A stretch of 64,000 nt of DNA from Mycobacterium terramassiliense (GCF_900157385.1 NZ_LT717701.1:1938219-2002218), one strand, 5' to 3'; counted from the first letter of the stretch, positions 26,518 through 35,700 are shown. The notes: generated by a model from the sequence alone, not told the origin. Numbers and translations: made by a program.

Positions 26518-28209
26518 ATGACCCTCCCCGACAGCCGCCCCGAGGCTGCCTCTCCCACGTTCGCCGACCTGCAGATTCACCCTGCGGTCCTGCGGGCCAC
26601 CGCCGACGTCGGCTACGAGACGCCGACCGCCATCCAGGCGGCGACGATCCCTCCGCTGATGGCCGGGTCCGACGTCGTCGGGCTGGCGCAGACCGGCACC
26701 GGCAAGACGGCGGCCTTCGCGATCCCGATCCTGTCCAAGATCGACGTCAAGAGCACCGCGACCCAGGCGCTGGTGCTCGCCCCCACCCGCGAGCTGGCCC
26801 TGCAGGTGGCCGAGGCGTTCAGCCGCTACGGCGCGCACCTGCCCCAGATCCACGTGCTGCCGATTTACGGCGGGTCGTCCTACGGCGTGCAGCTGGCCGG
26901 GCTGCGACGCGGCGCGCAGGTGGTGGTCGGCACCCCGGGCCGGGTCATCGACCACCTCGAACGCGGCACCCTGGACCTGTCCCATATCGACTACCTGGTG
27001 CTCGACGAGGCCGACGAGATGCTCACCATGGGTTTCGCCGAGGACGTCGAGCGCATCCTGTCCGAAACCCCGGAATACAAGCAGGTGGCCCTGTTCTCGG
27101 CCACCATGCCGCCGGCCATCCGCAAGCTCACCAAGAAGTACCTGCACGATCCGTTCGAGGTCACCGCGAAGGCGAAAACCGCCACCGCCGAGAACATTTC
27201 GCAGCGCTATATCCAGGTCGCCGGCCCCCGCAAGATGGACGCGCTGACCCGCGTCCTCGAGGTGGAGCCGTTCGAGGCGATGATCGTCTTCGTGCGCACC
27301 AAGCAGGCCACCGAGGAGGTCGCCGAAAAGCTCAGGGCCCGAGGGTTTTCCGCGGCCGCCATCAACGGCGACATCCCGCAGGCGCAAAGGGAGCGGACCA
27401 TCGCCGCGCTCAAGGAGGGAGGCTCCAAGGGCATCGACATCCTGGTCGCCACCGACGTGGCCGCCAGAGGCCTCGACGTCGAACGGATCTCGCACGTCCT
27501 CAACTACGACATTCCGCACGACACCGAGTCCTACGTGCATCGCATCGGACGCACCGGGCGGGCGGGGCGGTCCGGAACCGCGGTGCTGTTCGTCTCCCCG
27601 CGGGAGCGCCACCTGCTCAAGGCGATCGAGAAGGCGACGAGGCAAACGCTCACCGAGGCCCAACTCCCCACCGTCGAGGACGTCAACACCCAACGCATCA
27701 CGAAGTTCGCAGACTCTATCACCGACACGCTCGCTAACCCGGGAATCGACCTGTTCCGCAAGCTGGTTCAGGACTACGAACGCGAGCACGATGTTCCGAT
27801 GGCTGACATCGCTGCGGCGCTGGCGGTGCAATCCCGCGACGGCGAAGCGTTCCTGATGTCGCCCGAACCGCCGCCCGAACGGCGCGAACGCCGGGAACGT
27901 CCCAAAACGACAAGCGAAAGACCTAGGCAGTCAAGGGATTTCGCCACCTACCGGATCTCCGTGGGCAAGCGGCACAAGATCGGCCCCGGCGCGATCGTCG
28001 GCGCCATCGCCAACGAGGGCGGCCTGCACCGCAGCGATTTCGGCCACATCGCCATCGGACCGGACTTCTCGCTGGTGGAGCTGCCGGCCAAGCTGCCGAG
28101 GGCGACGCTGAAGAAGCTTGAGCAGACCCGCATCTCGGGCGTCCTGATCGACTTGCGACCCGACCGCTCACCCGCCAAGACCAAACCACGCCGGAAACAC
28201 GCCGGATGA
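26518..28209 (+). CDS. deaD: Cold-shock-type DEAD-box RNA helicase
   Basis: 563 residues from ATG at 26518. Motifs run in order: Q-motif IQAATIPPLMAGSDVV, AQTGTGKTAAF, PTRELALQ, GTPGRVIDHL, DEADEMLTMGF, FSATMPP, then VATDVAARGLDV and HRIGRTGRAGRSG. After residue ~420 a basic linker (RRERRERPKTTSERPRQ) leads to a DbpA-type RNA-binding domain (YRISVGKRHKIGPGAIVGAIANEGG ... VLIDLRPD). CsdA/DeaD proteins unwind structured mRNA and assist ribosome assembly, especially in the cold. Its stop overlaps the next start by ATGA, so the helicase opens a five-gene run. Confidence 0.96.
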   Translation: MTLPDSRPEAASPTFADLQIHPAVLRATADVGYETPTAIQAATIPPLMAGSDVVGLAQTGTGKTAAFAIPILSKIDVKSTATQALVLAPTRELALQVAEAFSRYGAHLPQIHVLPIYGGSSYGVQLAGLRRGAQVVVGTPGRVIDHLERGTLDLSHIDYLVLDEADEMLTMGFAEDVERILSETPEYKQVALFSATMPPAIRKLTKKYLHDPFEVTAKAKTATAENISQRYIQVAGPRKMDALTRVLEVEPFEAMIVFVRTKQATEEVAEKLRARGFSAAAINGDIPQAQRERTIAALKEGGSKGIDILVATDVAARGLDVERISHVLNYDIPHDTESYVHRIGRTGRAGRSGTAVLFVSPRERHLLKAIEKATRQTLTEAQLPTVEDVNTQRITKFADSITDTLANPGIDLFRKLVQDYEREHDVPMADIAAALAVQSRDGEAFLMSPEPPPERRERRERPKTTSERPRQSRDFATYRISVGKRHKIGPGAIVGAIANEGGLHRSDFGHIAIGPDFSLVELPAKLPRATLKKLEQTRISGVLIDLRPDRSPAKTKPRRKHAG

Positions 28210-29348
28210 CGCTGTCCGAAGAACGGGACGCCCAGGGCGGTCTCGAGCAGGTCTCCCACGTCGACCGCGTCGCATCCCTGACCGGCATCCGCGCGGTCGC
28301 CGCGCTCACCGTCGTCGGCACCCACGCGGCCTACACCACCGGTAAGTACACCCACGGCTATTGGGGCCTGGTCGGCTCACGGCTGGAGATCGGCGTGCCG
28401 ATCTTCTTCGTGCTGTCGGGCTTCCTGCTGTTCCGCCCGTGGGTGAAGTCGGCCGCCACCGGTGGCCCGCCGCCGTCGCTGAGTCGCTATGCGCGGCACC
28501 GGGTCCGGCGCATCATGCCCGCCTACCTCATCACCGTGTTGTTCGCCTACGTGCTCTACCACTTCCGCGAGGCGGGCCCGAATCCCGGGCACACCTGGCT
28601 GGGACTGGTGCGCAACCTGACGCTGACGCAGATCTACTGCAACGGCTACCTGGGCAAGTACCTGCACCAGGGCCTGACGCAGATGTGGAGCCTGGCGGTG
28701 GAGGCCTCGTTCTATGTCGTGCTACCGCTGCTGGCGTACCTGCTGCTGGTGCTGATCGCCCGGCGGCGATGGCAGCCCAAGGCGATGCTGGCCGCGCTGG
28801 CGGGGATGGCGCTGATCAGCCCGGGATGGTTGGTCCTGGTGCACACCGATCACTGGTTTCCCGACGGCGCCCGGCTGTGGCTGCCCACCTACCTGGCATG
28901 GTTCCTCGCCGGCATGGCGCTGGCCGTGCTGCAGGCGATGAAAGTGCACTGCTACGCGTTCATGGCCATCCCGCTGGCGATCATCTGCTACTTCATCGCG
29001 TCGACGCCCATCGCGGGCGCACCCACCACGTCGCCGGCGACGCTGAGCCAGGCCATCTTCAAGACGGTGTTCTACGCCGTGATCGCCGCCCTCGCGGTGG
29101 CACCGCTGGCGCTGGGTGACCAGGGGCTGTATTCGCGGCTGTTGGCCAGCCGGCCGATGGTGTGGCTCGGTGAGATCTCCTACGAGATCTTCCTGATCCA
29201 CCTCATCACGATGGAATTCGCGATGGTGTACGTCGTCCGCGCGCACGTCTACACCGGCTCGATGCTGTACCTGTTCATCGCGACGATGGTCATCACCATC
29301 CCGCTGGCCTGGCTCCTGCACCGTTTCACCCGGGTCAAGGACGGCTAG
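28206..29348 (+). CDS. Membrane acyltransferase (acyltransferase-3 family), Rv1254 homologue
   Basis: 380 residues from ATG at 28206, overlapping the deaD stop. It begins VASLTGIRAVAALTVVGTHAAY, the first helix of the acyltransferase-3/OafA family with the catalytic His. RVRRIMPAYLITVLFAYVLY and TQMWSLAVEASFYVVLPLLAYLLL are the family's R-x10-H-like and E-bearing helices. About ten membrane segments are present, ending in WLGEISYEIFLIHLITMEF. Such proteins O-acylate sugars or lipids, taking acyl groups across the membrane; the acceptor here is not known. The downstream MFS gene follows without a gap. Confidence 0.9.
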   Translation: MTLSEERDAQGGLEQVSHVDRVASLTGIRAVAALTVVGTHAAYTTGKYTHGYWGLVGSRLEIGVPIFFVLSGFLLFRPWVKSAATGGPPPSLSRYARHRVRRIMPAYLITVLFAYVLYHFREAGPNPGHTWLGLVRNLTLTQIYCNGYLGKYLHQGLTQMWSLAVEASFYVVLPLLAYLLLVLIARRRWQPKAMLAALAGMALISPGWLVLVHTDHWFPDGARLWLPTYLAWFLAGMALAVLQAMKVHCYAFMAIPLAIICYFIASTPIAGAPTTSPATLSQAIFKTVFYAVIAALAVAPLALGDQGLYSRLLASRPMVWLGEISYEIFLIHLITMEFAMVYVVRAHVYTGSMLYLFIATMVITIPLAWLLHRFTRVKDG

Positions 29349-30935
29349 GTGGCCGGCGACGAAGGGGATGGGGGGACAGCGCTTCATCCTCGGCTGACGC
29401 TGCTCGCGGTCTGCCTCGCGGTGTTCATGTTGCTGCTCGACATGACCATCGTTTCGGCCGCGCTCGCCAACATCCAGGCCACCCTGGACGCCGACCTCAG
29501 CGGTTTGCAGTGGGTGGTCGACGCCTACGCGCTGCCGATGGCGGGATTGCTGCTCACCGCCGCGACGTTGGGTGACCGACTCGGGCGGCGACGTCTTTAT
29601 CTGGGCGGGATGGCCGCGTTCACGCTGGCGTCGGCCGGCTGCGCGCTGGCCCGCAGCATCGAGATGCTCAACCTGTGCCGGGCCCTGCAAGGCAGTGGCG
29701 GGGCGATCCTGCTGGGCGTCTCGCTGCCGATGGTGGCCGCGGCCTTCCCCGAACAGCGGGGGCGGGGGATCGCGATCGCGATCTACGGCGCCGTGATGGG
29801 TGCGGGCGCCGCCGTCGGGCCGCTGCTCGGCGGGGCGCTGGTCGGAGCGTTCGGCTGGGAGTCGATCTTTTTGATCAACGTGCCGATCGGCGCCGTGGCA
29901 CTGGTGATCGCCGTGCGGTTCGTCCCGGAAACCCGTGCCGCGCAAGATCGTCCACTCGACTTGGTCGGCACGGCCGTATTGTCGGCCGCGCTCTTCGCGG
30001 GCGTGTACGCGTTGATCGAGGGCAATCACCGCGGCTGGACCGACGGGGTGATCCTGGCGCTGGGCGCGTTTTCCGTATTGGGCCTGTTGGCATTCGGGTG
30101 GTGGGAGTCGCGGGTGAGCGCGCCAATGCTCGACCTTGGCGTGGTGCGTCGCCCGGGTTTCGCGGGGGTATCCCTCGCGGCGTTCGCCGCGGCTGGGACC
30201 CTGATCGCCGCGACCAACTACCTTGCGCTGTATTTCATGAACACGCTGGGGTACAGCCCATTTCAGTCGGGGCTGCGGGCGCTCCCGCTGACCGTCGCCT
30301 GCGTGCTGGGCGCCCCGCTGGCCATGACCGCCGCGCGTTATTTCCCGGCGTGGACGTCGATCCCGGGTGGTGTGGCGCTGATCGCGGTCGGGTTGTGGCT
30401 GATGACCGGGGTCGGGGAGAGCACGCAGTGGACGCACTTCATCGCGGGTTCCGTCGTGGCCGGGCTGGGCCTGGGCGGCCTGTTCGCGTTGACGTCCGAC
30501 ATCGCACTGCAATTCGTGCCGGTCGCCGACGCCGGAATGGCGACCGGCGCGGTGAGCACCGTTCGCCAGGTCGGCATCCTGGCCGGCGTCGCGGGCCTGG
30601 GGGCGTTATTCGGTCCCAGGGCGTCCGCCAGCGCCACGCACGAACTGGCTCAGCTCGGCGTCCTCGGCCCCGGCGCCGCACGCCGCCTGATCGACAGCGT
30701 GTCCGCCGGCGCGGGCCTGCGGGTGCTCGATTTCCTGCCCGCCGACTACCGTCCCGCGCTACCGGCCATCGCGCGGGCGGCCCGCCAGGCCAGTGCCGCC
30801 GGAATGCAGGCCGCGCTGGTGGCCGCGGCGGTCGCCGCCACCGCCGCCGCGGTCGCGACCGCGATCTTGATCGCGGTCGGCGCGCGCCGCCACGGTGAGC
30901 CCGAAATACCGTTTGCTGAAGGCATGTCCGTGTAA
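29349..30935 (+). CDS. DHA2-family MFS exporter (insertion relative to M. tuberculosis)
   Basis: 528 residues from GTG at 29349, directly after the acyltransferase stop. About fourteen membrane segments are visible. Motifs: LLDMTIVSAALANIQATL, TLGDRLGRRRLYLGG (motif A) and VGPLLGGALVGAFGWESIFLINVPIGA (motif C), typical of EmrB/QacA-type proton antiporters. It is not at this position in M. tuberculosis. It lies 11 bases before the GNAT gene and in the same run as the N-hydroxylase, so it may export their product; that is inferred from position only. Confidence 0.9.
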   Translation: MAGDEGDGGTALHPRLTLLAVCLAVFMLLLDMTIVSAALANIQATLDADLSGLQWVVDAYALPMAGLLLTAATLGDRLGRRRLYLGGMAAFTLASAGCALARSIEMLNLCRALQGSGGAILLGVSLPMVAAAFPEQRGRGIAIAIYGAVMGAGAAVGPLLGGALVGAFGWESIFLINVPIGAVALVIAVRFVPETRAAQDRPLDLVGTAVLSAALFAGVYALIEGNHRGWTDGVILALGAFSVLGLLAFGWWESRVSAPMLDLGVVRRPGFAGVSLAAFAAAGTLIAATNYLALYFMNTLGYSPFQSGLRALPLTVACVLGAPLAMTAARYFPAWTSIPGGVALIAVGLWLMTGVGESTQWTHFIAGSVVAGLGLGGLFALTSDIALQFVPVADAGMATGAVSTVRQVGILAGVAGLGALFGPRASASATHELAQLGVLGPGAARRLIDSVSAGAGLRVLDFLPADYRPALPAIARAARQASAAGMQAALVAAAVAATAAAVATAILIAVGARRHGEPEIPFAEGMSV

Positions 30936-30946
30936 CGTTCTCATCC

Positions 30947-31753
30947 ATGTTGGGCGATGCGGTCCTCATCCCCGCGACGGATAACAACCGTTACAGCGTC
31001 ATAATCTCCAGCGACCCCGCAAACATCGAAGCTGCCCAGCGGTTGCGCTACCAGACGTTTGCCGAGGAGATGGGCGCGGCACTGCCGCGGGCCGTCCGCG
31101 GACCGCTGACCGGGGACATGATCGACGTCGATCAATTCGATCCGTACAGCGATCATCTGCTGGCCCGAGACGAGACGACCGGACAGATCGTCGGGTGCTA
31201 CCGGCTGCTGCCGCCCGACGGCGCCCGGGCCGCCGGCGGCCTGTTCGCCGACACCACCTTCGACATCGGTGGCCTGAACGAGTTGCGTGACCAGCTGGTC
31301 GAACTCGGGCGCGCAACGGTGCACGCCGAGCACCGCAGCGGAGCGGTGATGGGTTTGTTGTGGGCGGGAATCCTTCGATATCAGGAGATCAGCGGCTATC
31401 AGTTCGGAATCGGATCGCTGTCGGTCCGGATGGAGGACGGCGGCCCGCGCGGCGCACTGGTCCGGGGTGTGCGCGACGCGGCCCTGAGCGGGCATCGCGC
31501 CCCTGACCAATATCGGGTTTATCCGCGAAACCCCGTCACCGTCAACGGATTGAGCCTTTCCGAGTTACCCGACCCGGGCCGGGTGCGCATCCCGCCGATG
31601 GTGCAGGGATCGCTGCGGATCGGGGGGATGATCTGCGGAGAACCCTCCTACGATCCCGACTTCGACATGGCCGATTTCGTGGTGCTGATCAATAGGACCA
31701 CCGTCCGCGAACGCTATCTGGAACGATTGGCGCGGTCCTATGCCCATTCCTGA
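30947..31753 (+). CDS. GNAT-type N-acyltransferase (PF13444/OlsB-like)
   Basis: 268 residues from ATG at 30947. The first half matches the acyl-homoserine-lactone-synthase-like/OlsB acyltransferase pattern: AAQRLRYQTFAEEMGA, DQFDPYSDHLLARDETTGQIVGCYRLLPP, ELGRATVHAEHRSGAVMGLLWAGILRYQ, YQFGIGSLSV. The C-terminal part (PPMVQGSLRIGGMICGEPSYDPDFDMADFVVLI) is the usual end of the family, with a Cys in GMICGEP. OlsB-like enzymes attach a 3-hydroxyacyl chain to the alpha-amine of ornithine; others make different N-acyl amino acids. Its reading frame overlaps the hydroxylase gene by 14 bases. Confidence 0.85.
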   Translation: MLGDAVLIPATDNNRYSVIISSDPANIEAAQRLRYQTFAEEMGAALPRAVRGPLTGDMIDVDQFDPYSDHLLARDETTGQIVGCYRLLPPDGARAAGGLFADTTFDIGGLNELRDQLVELGRATVHAEHRSGAVMGLLWAGILRYQEISGYQFGIGSLSVRMEDGGPRGALVRGVRDAALSGHRAPDQYRVYPRNPVTVNGLSLSELPDPGRVRIPPMVQGSLRIGGMICGEPSYDPDFDMADFVVLINRTTVRERYLERLARSYAHS

Positions 31754-32996
31754 ACAGACCGGCCTGCTCGGCGTCGGCTTCGGGCCGTCGAATCTCGCTT
31801 TGGCGATCGCTTTGGACGAGCGAGGCTTGGCGGCGGTGTTCCTGGAGCGGCAGCCCAAGTTCGGTTGGCACCTGGGCATGCTGCTGCCCCATGCGCGCAT
31901 GCAGATTCCGTTCCTCAAAGACCTGGTGACCCTGCGAAACCTGCACAGTGACTTCACGTTTCTGAACTACCTCGGCGAGCGCGGCCGCCTGGTCGAGTTC
32001 ATCGGCCAGCACACGCTGTTTCCCAGTCGACTGGAGTTTCACGATTATCTCGAGTGGGCCGCGGCGCGGGTCGCCGCCGACGTCCGCTACGGCCACCGCG
32101 TCGTCGAAATCTCCCCCGGCGACACGGGGTTCGTGGTGCGGACCGAGCCCGACCGCGTTATCCATGCCGCGACACTGGTCATGGCGACGGGGCTGCAGCC
32201 GGAGCTGCCCGCGGGCGTGATCGAAACCCCCCGGCAGTGGCACAGCCACCGGCTGCTCGGTAACCTGGCCGCGCTGACGCCCTCTGCCCCAAAGCGATTC
32301 GCCGTCGTCGGCGCGGGCCAAAGCGCGGCCGAGGTGGTCGCCCACCTCCACCAGGCCTACCCGCAGGCCGAGGTGCACGCGGTTTTCGCCCGATACGGGT
32401 ACAGCAGCGCCGACGACACCCCATACGCCAACCGGATTTTCGACCCGTCGGCGATGGACGAGTTCTATCGCGCCGACACGCAAGTGCGCGAACGACTGCT
32501 CGATTACCATCGCTCAACCAATTATTCGGCGGTCGATCCGCCACTGATCGACGAACTCTATTCGCGCGAGTACGCCGAGCGGGTGTCTGGTGCCCGCCGA
32601 CTATTCATGCACAACACGTCCGAAGTCATTGCCGCGCAAGAATTCCCGGACAAGGTGCGACTGACGATATCCCACCTGATCGATTACTCGCGTGCCACGC
32701 TGGACTGCGATGCGGTTGTTTACGCGACGGGCTACGCTCCGATGGACGTCCGGCGCCTCCTGGGAGACCTGGCCGGCCGCTACGAATTCGATTCACACGG
32801 GCGGCCCGCCGTCACGCGGGACTATCGGCTGATACCGAAGGCGGGAGCCCCGGGCGACATCTATCTCAACGGCGGAGTCGAGCACACTCACGGCCTGTCG
32901 TCATCATTGCTGTCCAACGTGGCGGTGCGCGCCGGGGAAATCGTGACCGCATTCGAGGCGCGCCACCAGTGCAGGCCCCACGCCGCCTCCGCGTAG
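31740..32996 (+). CDS. Lysine/ornithine N-hydroxylating flavin monooxygenase (MbtG/PvdA/IucD-like)
   Basis: 418 residues from ATG at 31740, overlapping the previous gene by 14 bases. FAD-binding motif GVGFGPSNLALAIAL at the start, substrate region FGWHLGMLLPHARMQIPFLKD then LVTLRNLHSDFTFLNYL, NADPH motif VVGAGQSAAEV, FARYGYSSADDTPYANRIFD and the closing VVYATGY are the signatures of the siderophore N-hydroxylases. These enzymes oxidise the side-chain amine of lysine or ornithine, the first step to a hydroxamate. No NRPS or other mycobactin gene is adjacent, so it is a paralogue serving another product, or a detached tailoring enzyme. It is also absent from this locus in M. tuberculosis. Confidence 0.9.
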   Translation: MPIPEQTGLLGVGFGPSNLALAIALDERGLAAVFLERQPKFGWHLGMLLPHARMQIPFLKDLVTLRNLHSDFTFLNYLGERGRLVEFIGQHTLFPSRLEFHDYLEWAAARVAADVRYGHRVVEISPGDTGFVVRTEPDRVIHAATLVMATGLQPELPAGVIETPRQWHSHRLLGNLAALTPSAPKRFAVVGAGQSAAEVVAHLHQAYPQAEVHAVFARYGYSSADDTPYANRIFDPSAMDEFYRADTQVRERLLDYHRSTNYSAVDPPLIDELYSREYAERVSGARRLFMHNTSEVIAAQEFPDKVRLTISHLIDYSRATLDCDAVVYATGYAPMDVRRLLGDLAGRYEFDSHGRPAVTRDYRLIPKAGAPGDIYLNGGVEHTHGLSSSLLSNVAVRAGEIVTAFEARHQCRPHAASA

Positions 32997-33145
32997 TGGC
33001 CCTGAGCGGCACGGAATTGATCCAATCGCGATTAGATATTTTCGGTGACAATCTCGGCAGACCGGGCGTGATGTCCCGAGCTGATCTGAGGACTTCGGGC
33101 TTCCTCTGACGCCGATTGCCGTACGTCTGTCGCAGGAGCACCTTC

Positions 33146-33883
33146 ACGACTTCCTTCGTGTTCGCCGTTTCGGAGAACCCGGCCGACGCTTCGGCGAACC
33201 TGACCAGCCTCGGCTCATCGCTACAGCAGGCCCATGCGGCGGCGGCGGGGTCCACGACGCAGATCGCCACGGCGGCGCAGGACTAGGTGTCGGCAGCGAT
33301 CTCGGCGGTGTCCGGCGACGTCGGCAAGGAATTTCAGGCGCTCAGCGCGCAGGCGGCGGCGTTTCATAGCCAGTTCGTTCAGGCGCTGAACGGCGGCGGG
33401 TTCGCCTACGAGGCCACCGAGGCCGCCAACGCGTCGCCGCTGCAGACGCTCGAACAGGACATCCTGGGTGTGATCAATGCGCCCACCCAGGCGCTCACGG
33501 GGCGCCCGCTGATCGGCAACGGCACAAACGGCGCCCCGGGGACGGGCAAAACGGCGGGCCCGGTGGGCTGCTGATCGGCAACGGCGGCAACGGCGGGTCA
33601 GGGGTGAATGGCAATGCGGCCGGTGTCGCCGGCGGACCCGGCGGTCACGGTGGCGCCGCCGGCCTCTTCGGCAACGGCGGTCTCGGCGGCGCGGGTGGAA
33701 CCGGCGATACGCTGGTCAGGGCGGCACCGACGTCGACGCCGCCAACCCCGGCCCCGGCGGACTTGGCGGCGAGTCCACCCCGACGAACACCGCCGGCGCA
33801 GCTACGTCGCTGACAACGGCGGCCCCGGCGGCGCCAACGGTTCGATCGGAACGCCTGGCACCAACGCCGCCAACATCCCCTAG
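33146..33883 (+). pseudogene. Decayed PE_PGRS gene
   Basis: The frame from 33146 reads T-T-S-F-V-F-A-V-S-E-N-P-A-D-A-S-A-N-L-T and onward as a PE domain. The expected ATG is ACG at 33146, although AGGAG at 33134-33138 sits at ideal distance. Codon 47 is TAG (33284-33286) where PE proteins have Glu before VSAAI. The domain then continues intact (FQALSAQAAAFHSQFVQALN ... ATEAANASPLQTLEQDILG) and changes frame near 33547 into GGNGG-type PGRS repeats, with further shifts near 33715 and 33800. The final GGPGGANGSIGTPGTNAANIP ends at 33883. PE_PGRS proteins are exported surface proteins; this one cannot be made. Confidence 0.9.
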
Positions 33884-34452
33884 CGGGCGCCGACCGGCGC
33901 CACGATCGGGACGACGAACTCCTCGATCATCGCCCGCTCGTCGGCCTCATCGTGCCCCGGGAACATCAACAGCGACGTGAGCACCCGCACCACCCAGCGG
34001 GCCCGGCGCTGCACGGCGGCCGGCTCTTCCGGACCGAGCGAGCCGACGAAGGCCGCGGCCAACGCGGTGATCACCTCGGAGTGCCCGGCCAGCTCGCCGC
34101 CGAGCGGCGGGCGGCTGAGGGCGAACCACGATGACAGCGCAGGGCTTTCGCGGACCATCCGCAGCGTGGCGCTCATGCTGGCGACCAGCCGCACGCGCGG
34201 GTCCTCGATGCCGTCGATCTCGTCGGCGATCGCGCGGGCGAGCCGCCGGGTTTCGCGGTGCACGTAGGCCGTCCGCAGCGCCTCGCGGTTCTCGAAGTAC
34301 CGATACAGCGTCGCACGGGAACACCCTGCAGCCCTGGCGATTTCGTTCATGCCGATCGACGCCTGGTCCCGCTGGGTGTAGAGCTGCTCGGCCGCGTCGA
34401 GGATCCGGTCGGCGGCGACTTCGCCCCGGTGGGGGGCCAGCCAGTCGGGCAT
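33880..34452 (-). CDS. TetR-family repressor of cyp130, Rv1255c homologue
   Basis: 190 residues from ATG at 34452, which shares a base with the cyp130 stop (TGATG), so the two are co-translated. The N-terminal helix-turn-helix reads ADRILDAAEQLYTQRDQASIGMNEIARAAGCSRATLYRYFENREALRTAYV, a standard TetR DNA-binding domain; the rest is the variable ligand-binding helical domain. Its likely target is the inverted repeat over the cyp130 start (35673-35700), giving autoregulation of the two-gene operon. The stop overlaps the PE_PGRS pseudogene end by four bases. Confidence 0.92.
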   Translation of the reverse strand: MPDWLAPHRGEVAADRILDAAEQLYTQRDQASIGMNEIARAAGCSRATLYRYFENREALRTAYVHRETRRLARAIADEIDGIEDPRVRLVASMSATLRMVRESPALSSWFALSRPPLGGELAGHSEVITALAAAFVGSLGPEEPAAVQRRARWVVRVLTSLLMFPGHDEADERAMIEEFVVPIVAPVGAR

Positions 34453-35693
34453 CAGGCGTTCACCCGGATCGGCACCGACAGTGGCCGCCTCACATAGCTG
34501 CCGCCGGACCACACGATGCCGGACTCGTCGACTTCGAAATCCGGGCAGCGGGACAGCAATTCAGTCAGCGCCACCCGGGACTGCATGCGGGCCGCGGCCG
34601 CGCCCAGGCAGTGATGGGCGCCGTGGCTGAACGTCAGGATGTTGCGGGGGCAGCGGGTGACATCGAGTTCGCCGGCGTTGGGCCCGTATTGGCGTTCGTC
34701 CCGGTTGGCCGACCCGTACAGCAGCAAGGCCTTACGGCCGGCCGGGATGGTCGTGCCCTGAATCGTCACGTCGCGCGTGGCGGTGCGCGCCAGCCCCTGC
34801 ACCGGCGACGTCAGCCGCAGCAGCTCCTCGACCGCGTCGGGAATCAAACCGGGATCGTCGACCAAACGCCGCCGCTGGTCGGGGCGCTCGTGCAGCAAAG
34901 GCATTGAGCCACCTAGCATTCCGGTGACGGTGTCATTGCCGCCGGTGACCATCGTGAACGTGAACGCGAGCACCGACAGCGTCCCGGAGATGTCGCCGTC
35001 CGCGCCCACCCCGGCCGCCACCAGGTGCGAGATGGTGTCGTCCTCGGGCTGGCTGCGGCGCCGCTCGATCAGACCGGTGAAGTAGGCCATCATCGACCCG
35101 ATGGCCTCCCCGACGGTTTCCAGCGCCGCGCCGATCCCGCCGGCGACGGTGTTTCCCGCGACGATGGTCTCGGTCCAGCCGTCGAACTGCGCGCGATCCT
35201 CCTCGGGCACACCGAGGTAGTGGGCCACCACCATCGACGGCAGCGGCTTGAACAGCTCGGTGACGATGTCCCCGCCGCCGTCGGCGCGCAGCCTCTCGAT
35301 GCGCTCGATGACGAAGCCGCGCACCTTGGGCTCCACCGCCTCGACCTGCCGGGGTGTGAAACCGCGCGACACCAGCTTGCGAAATTCGGTGTGCACCGGT
35401 GGATCCTGCATCACGAACGGGGGATTGTCTTTCAGCCCAATGAGATCCAGCTCGCCGTAATTGACGGTCAGGCCCTGCGCGGAGGAGAAGGTCTCGTGGT
35501 CGCGCGCCGCCGCCCAGACGTCGGCGTGCCGGGACAACACGTAGTAGTCGTGGTCGTGCCGGCCGTCGGGCACGACGTGGTGCACGGGGTCATGGTCGCG
35601 CAGCGCGCGGTACATCGGCCACGGAGCGGGCCAGGTGTCGGCGGTGGCGAGCCGGAACGCCGCCGGGGCCTCATGAGACATAACCGCAGCCAT
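34452..35693 (-). CDS. cyp130: Cytochrome P450 CYP130
   Basis: 413 residues from ATG at 35693; an internal ATG at 35681 (MSHEAPA) is an alternative start. P450 landmarks: I-helix FTMVTGGNDTVTGMLGG with the acid-Thr pair region, ExxR in EELLRLT, and the heme-Cys loop FSHGAHHCLGAAAARMQ. The protein is very close to M. tuberculosis CYP130, a soluble mono-oxygenase whose physiological substrate is not settled; it binds azoles and can N-demethylate dextromethorphan in vitro. The TetR gene follows in the same operon, and the operator overlaps this start. Confidence 0.95.
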   Translation of the reverse strand: MAAVMSHEAPAAFRLATADTWPAPWPMYRALRDHDPVHHVVPDGRHDHDYYVLSRHADVWAAARDHETFSSAQGLTVNYGELDLIGLKDNPPFVMQDPPVHTEFRKLVSRGFTPRQVEAVEPKVRGFVIERIERLRADGGGDIVTELFKPLPSMVVAHYLGVPEEDRAQFDGWTETIVAGNTVAGGIGAALETVGEAIGSMMAYFTGLIERRRSQPEDDTISHLVAAGVGADGDISGTLSVLAFTFTMVTGGNDTVTGMLGGSMPLLHERPDQRRRLVDDPGLIPDAVEELLRLTSPVQGLARTATRDVTIQGTTIPAGRKALLLYGSANRDERQYGPNAGELDVTRCPRNILTFSHGAHHCLGAAAARMQSRVALTELLSRCPDFEVDESGIVWSGGSYVRRPLSVPIRVNA

Positions 35694-35700
35694 GTCTCAT
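35673..35700. promoter_or_regulatory. Probable TetR operator over the cyp130 start
   Basis: A perfect inverted repeat, ATGAGACAT and ATGTCTCAT, has 9-bp arms separated by 10 bases (35682-35691). It covers both candidate start codons of cyp130. Symmetry, length and position are those of a TetR-family operator, and the adjacent gene in the operon encodes a TetR protein. Binding would block transcription initiation or early elongation. The assignment is inference from position. Confidence 0.7.

Noticed and set aside
28722..30512. 596-residue minus-strand frame opposite the acyltransferase and MFS genes
   Set aside because: Low-complexity Arg/Gln/His composition and no motifs; the plus strand encodes clear membrane proteins.
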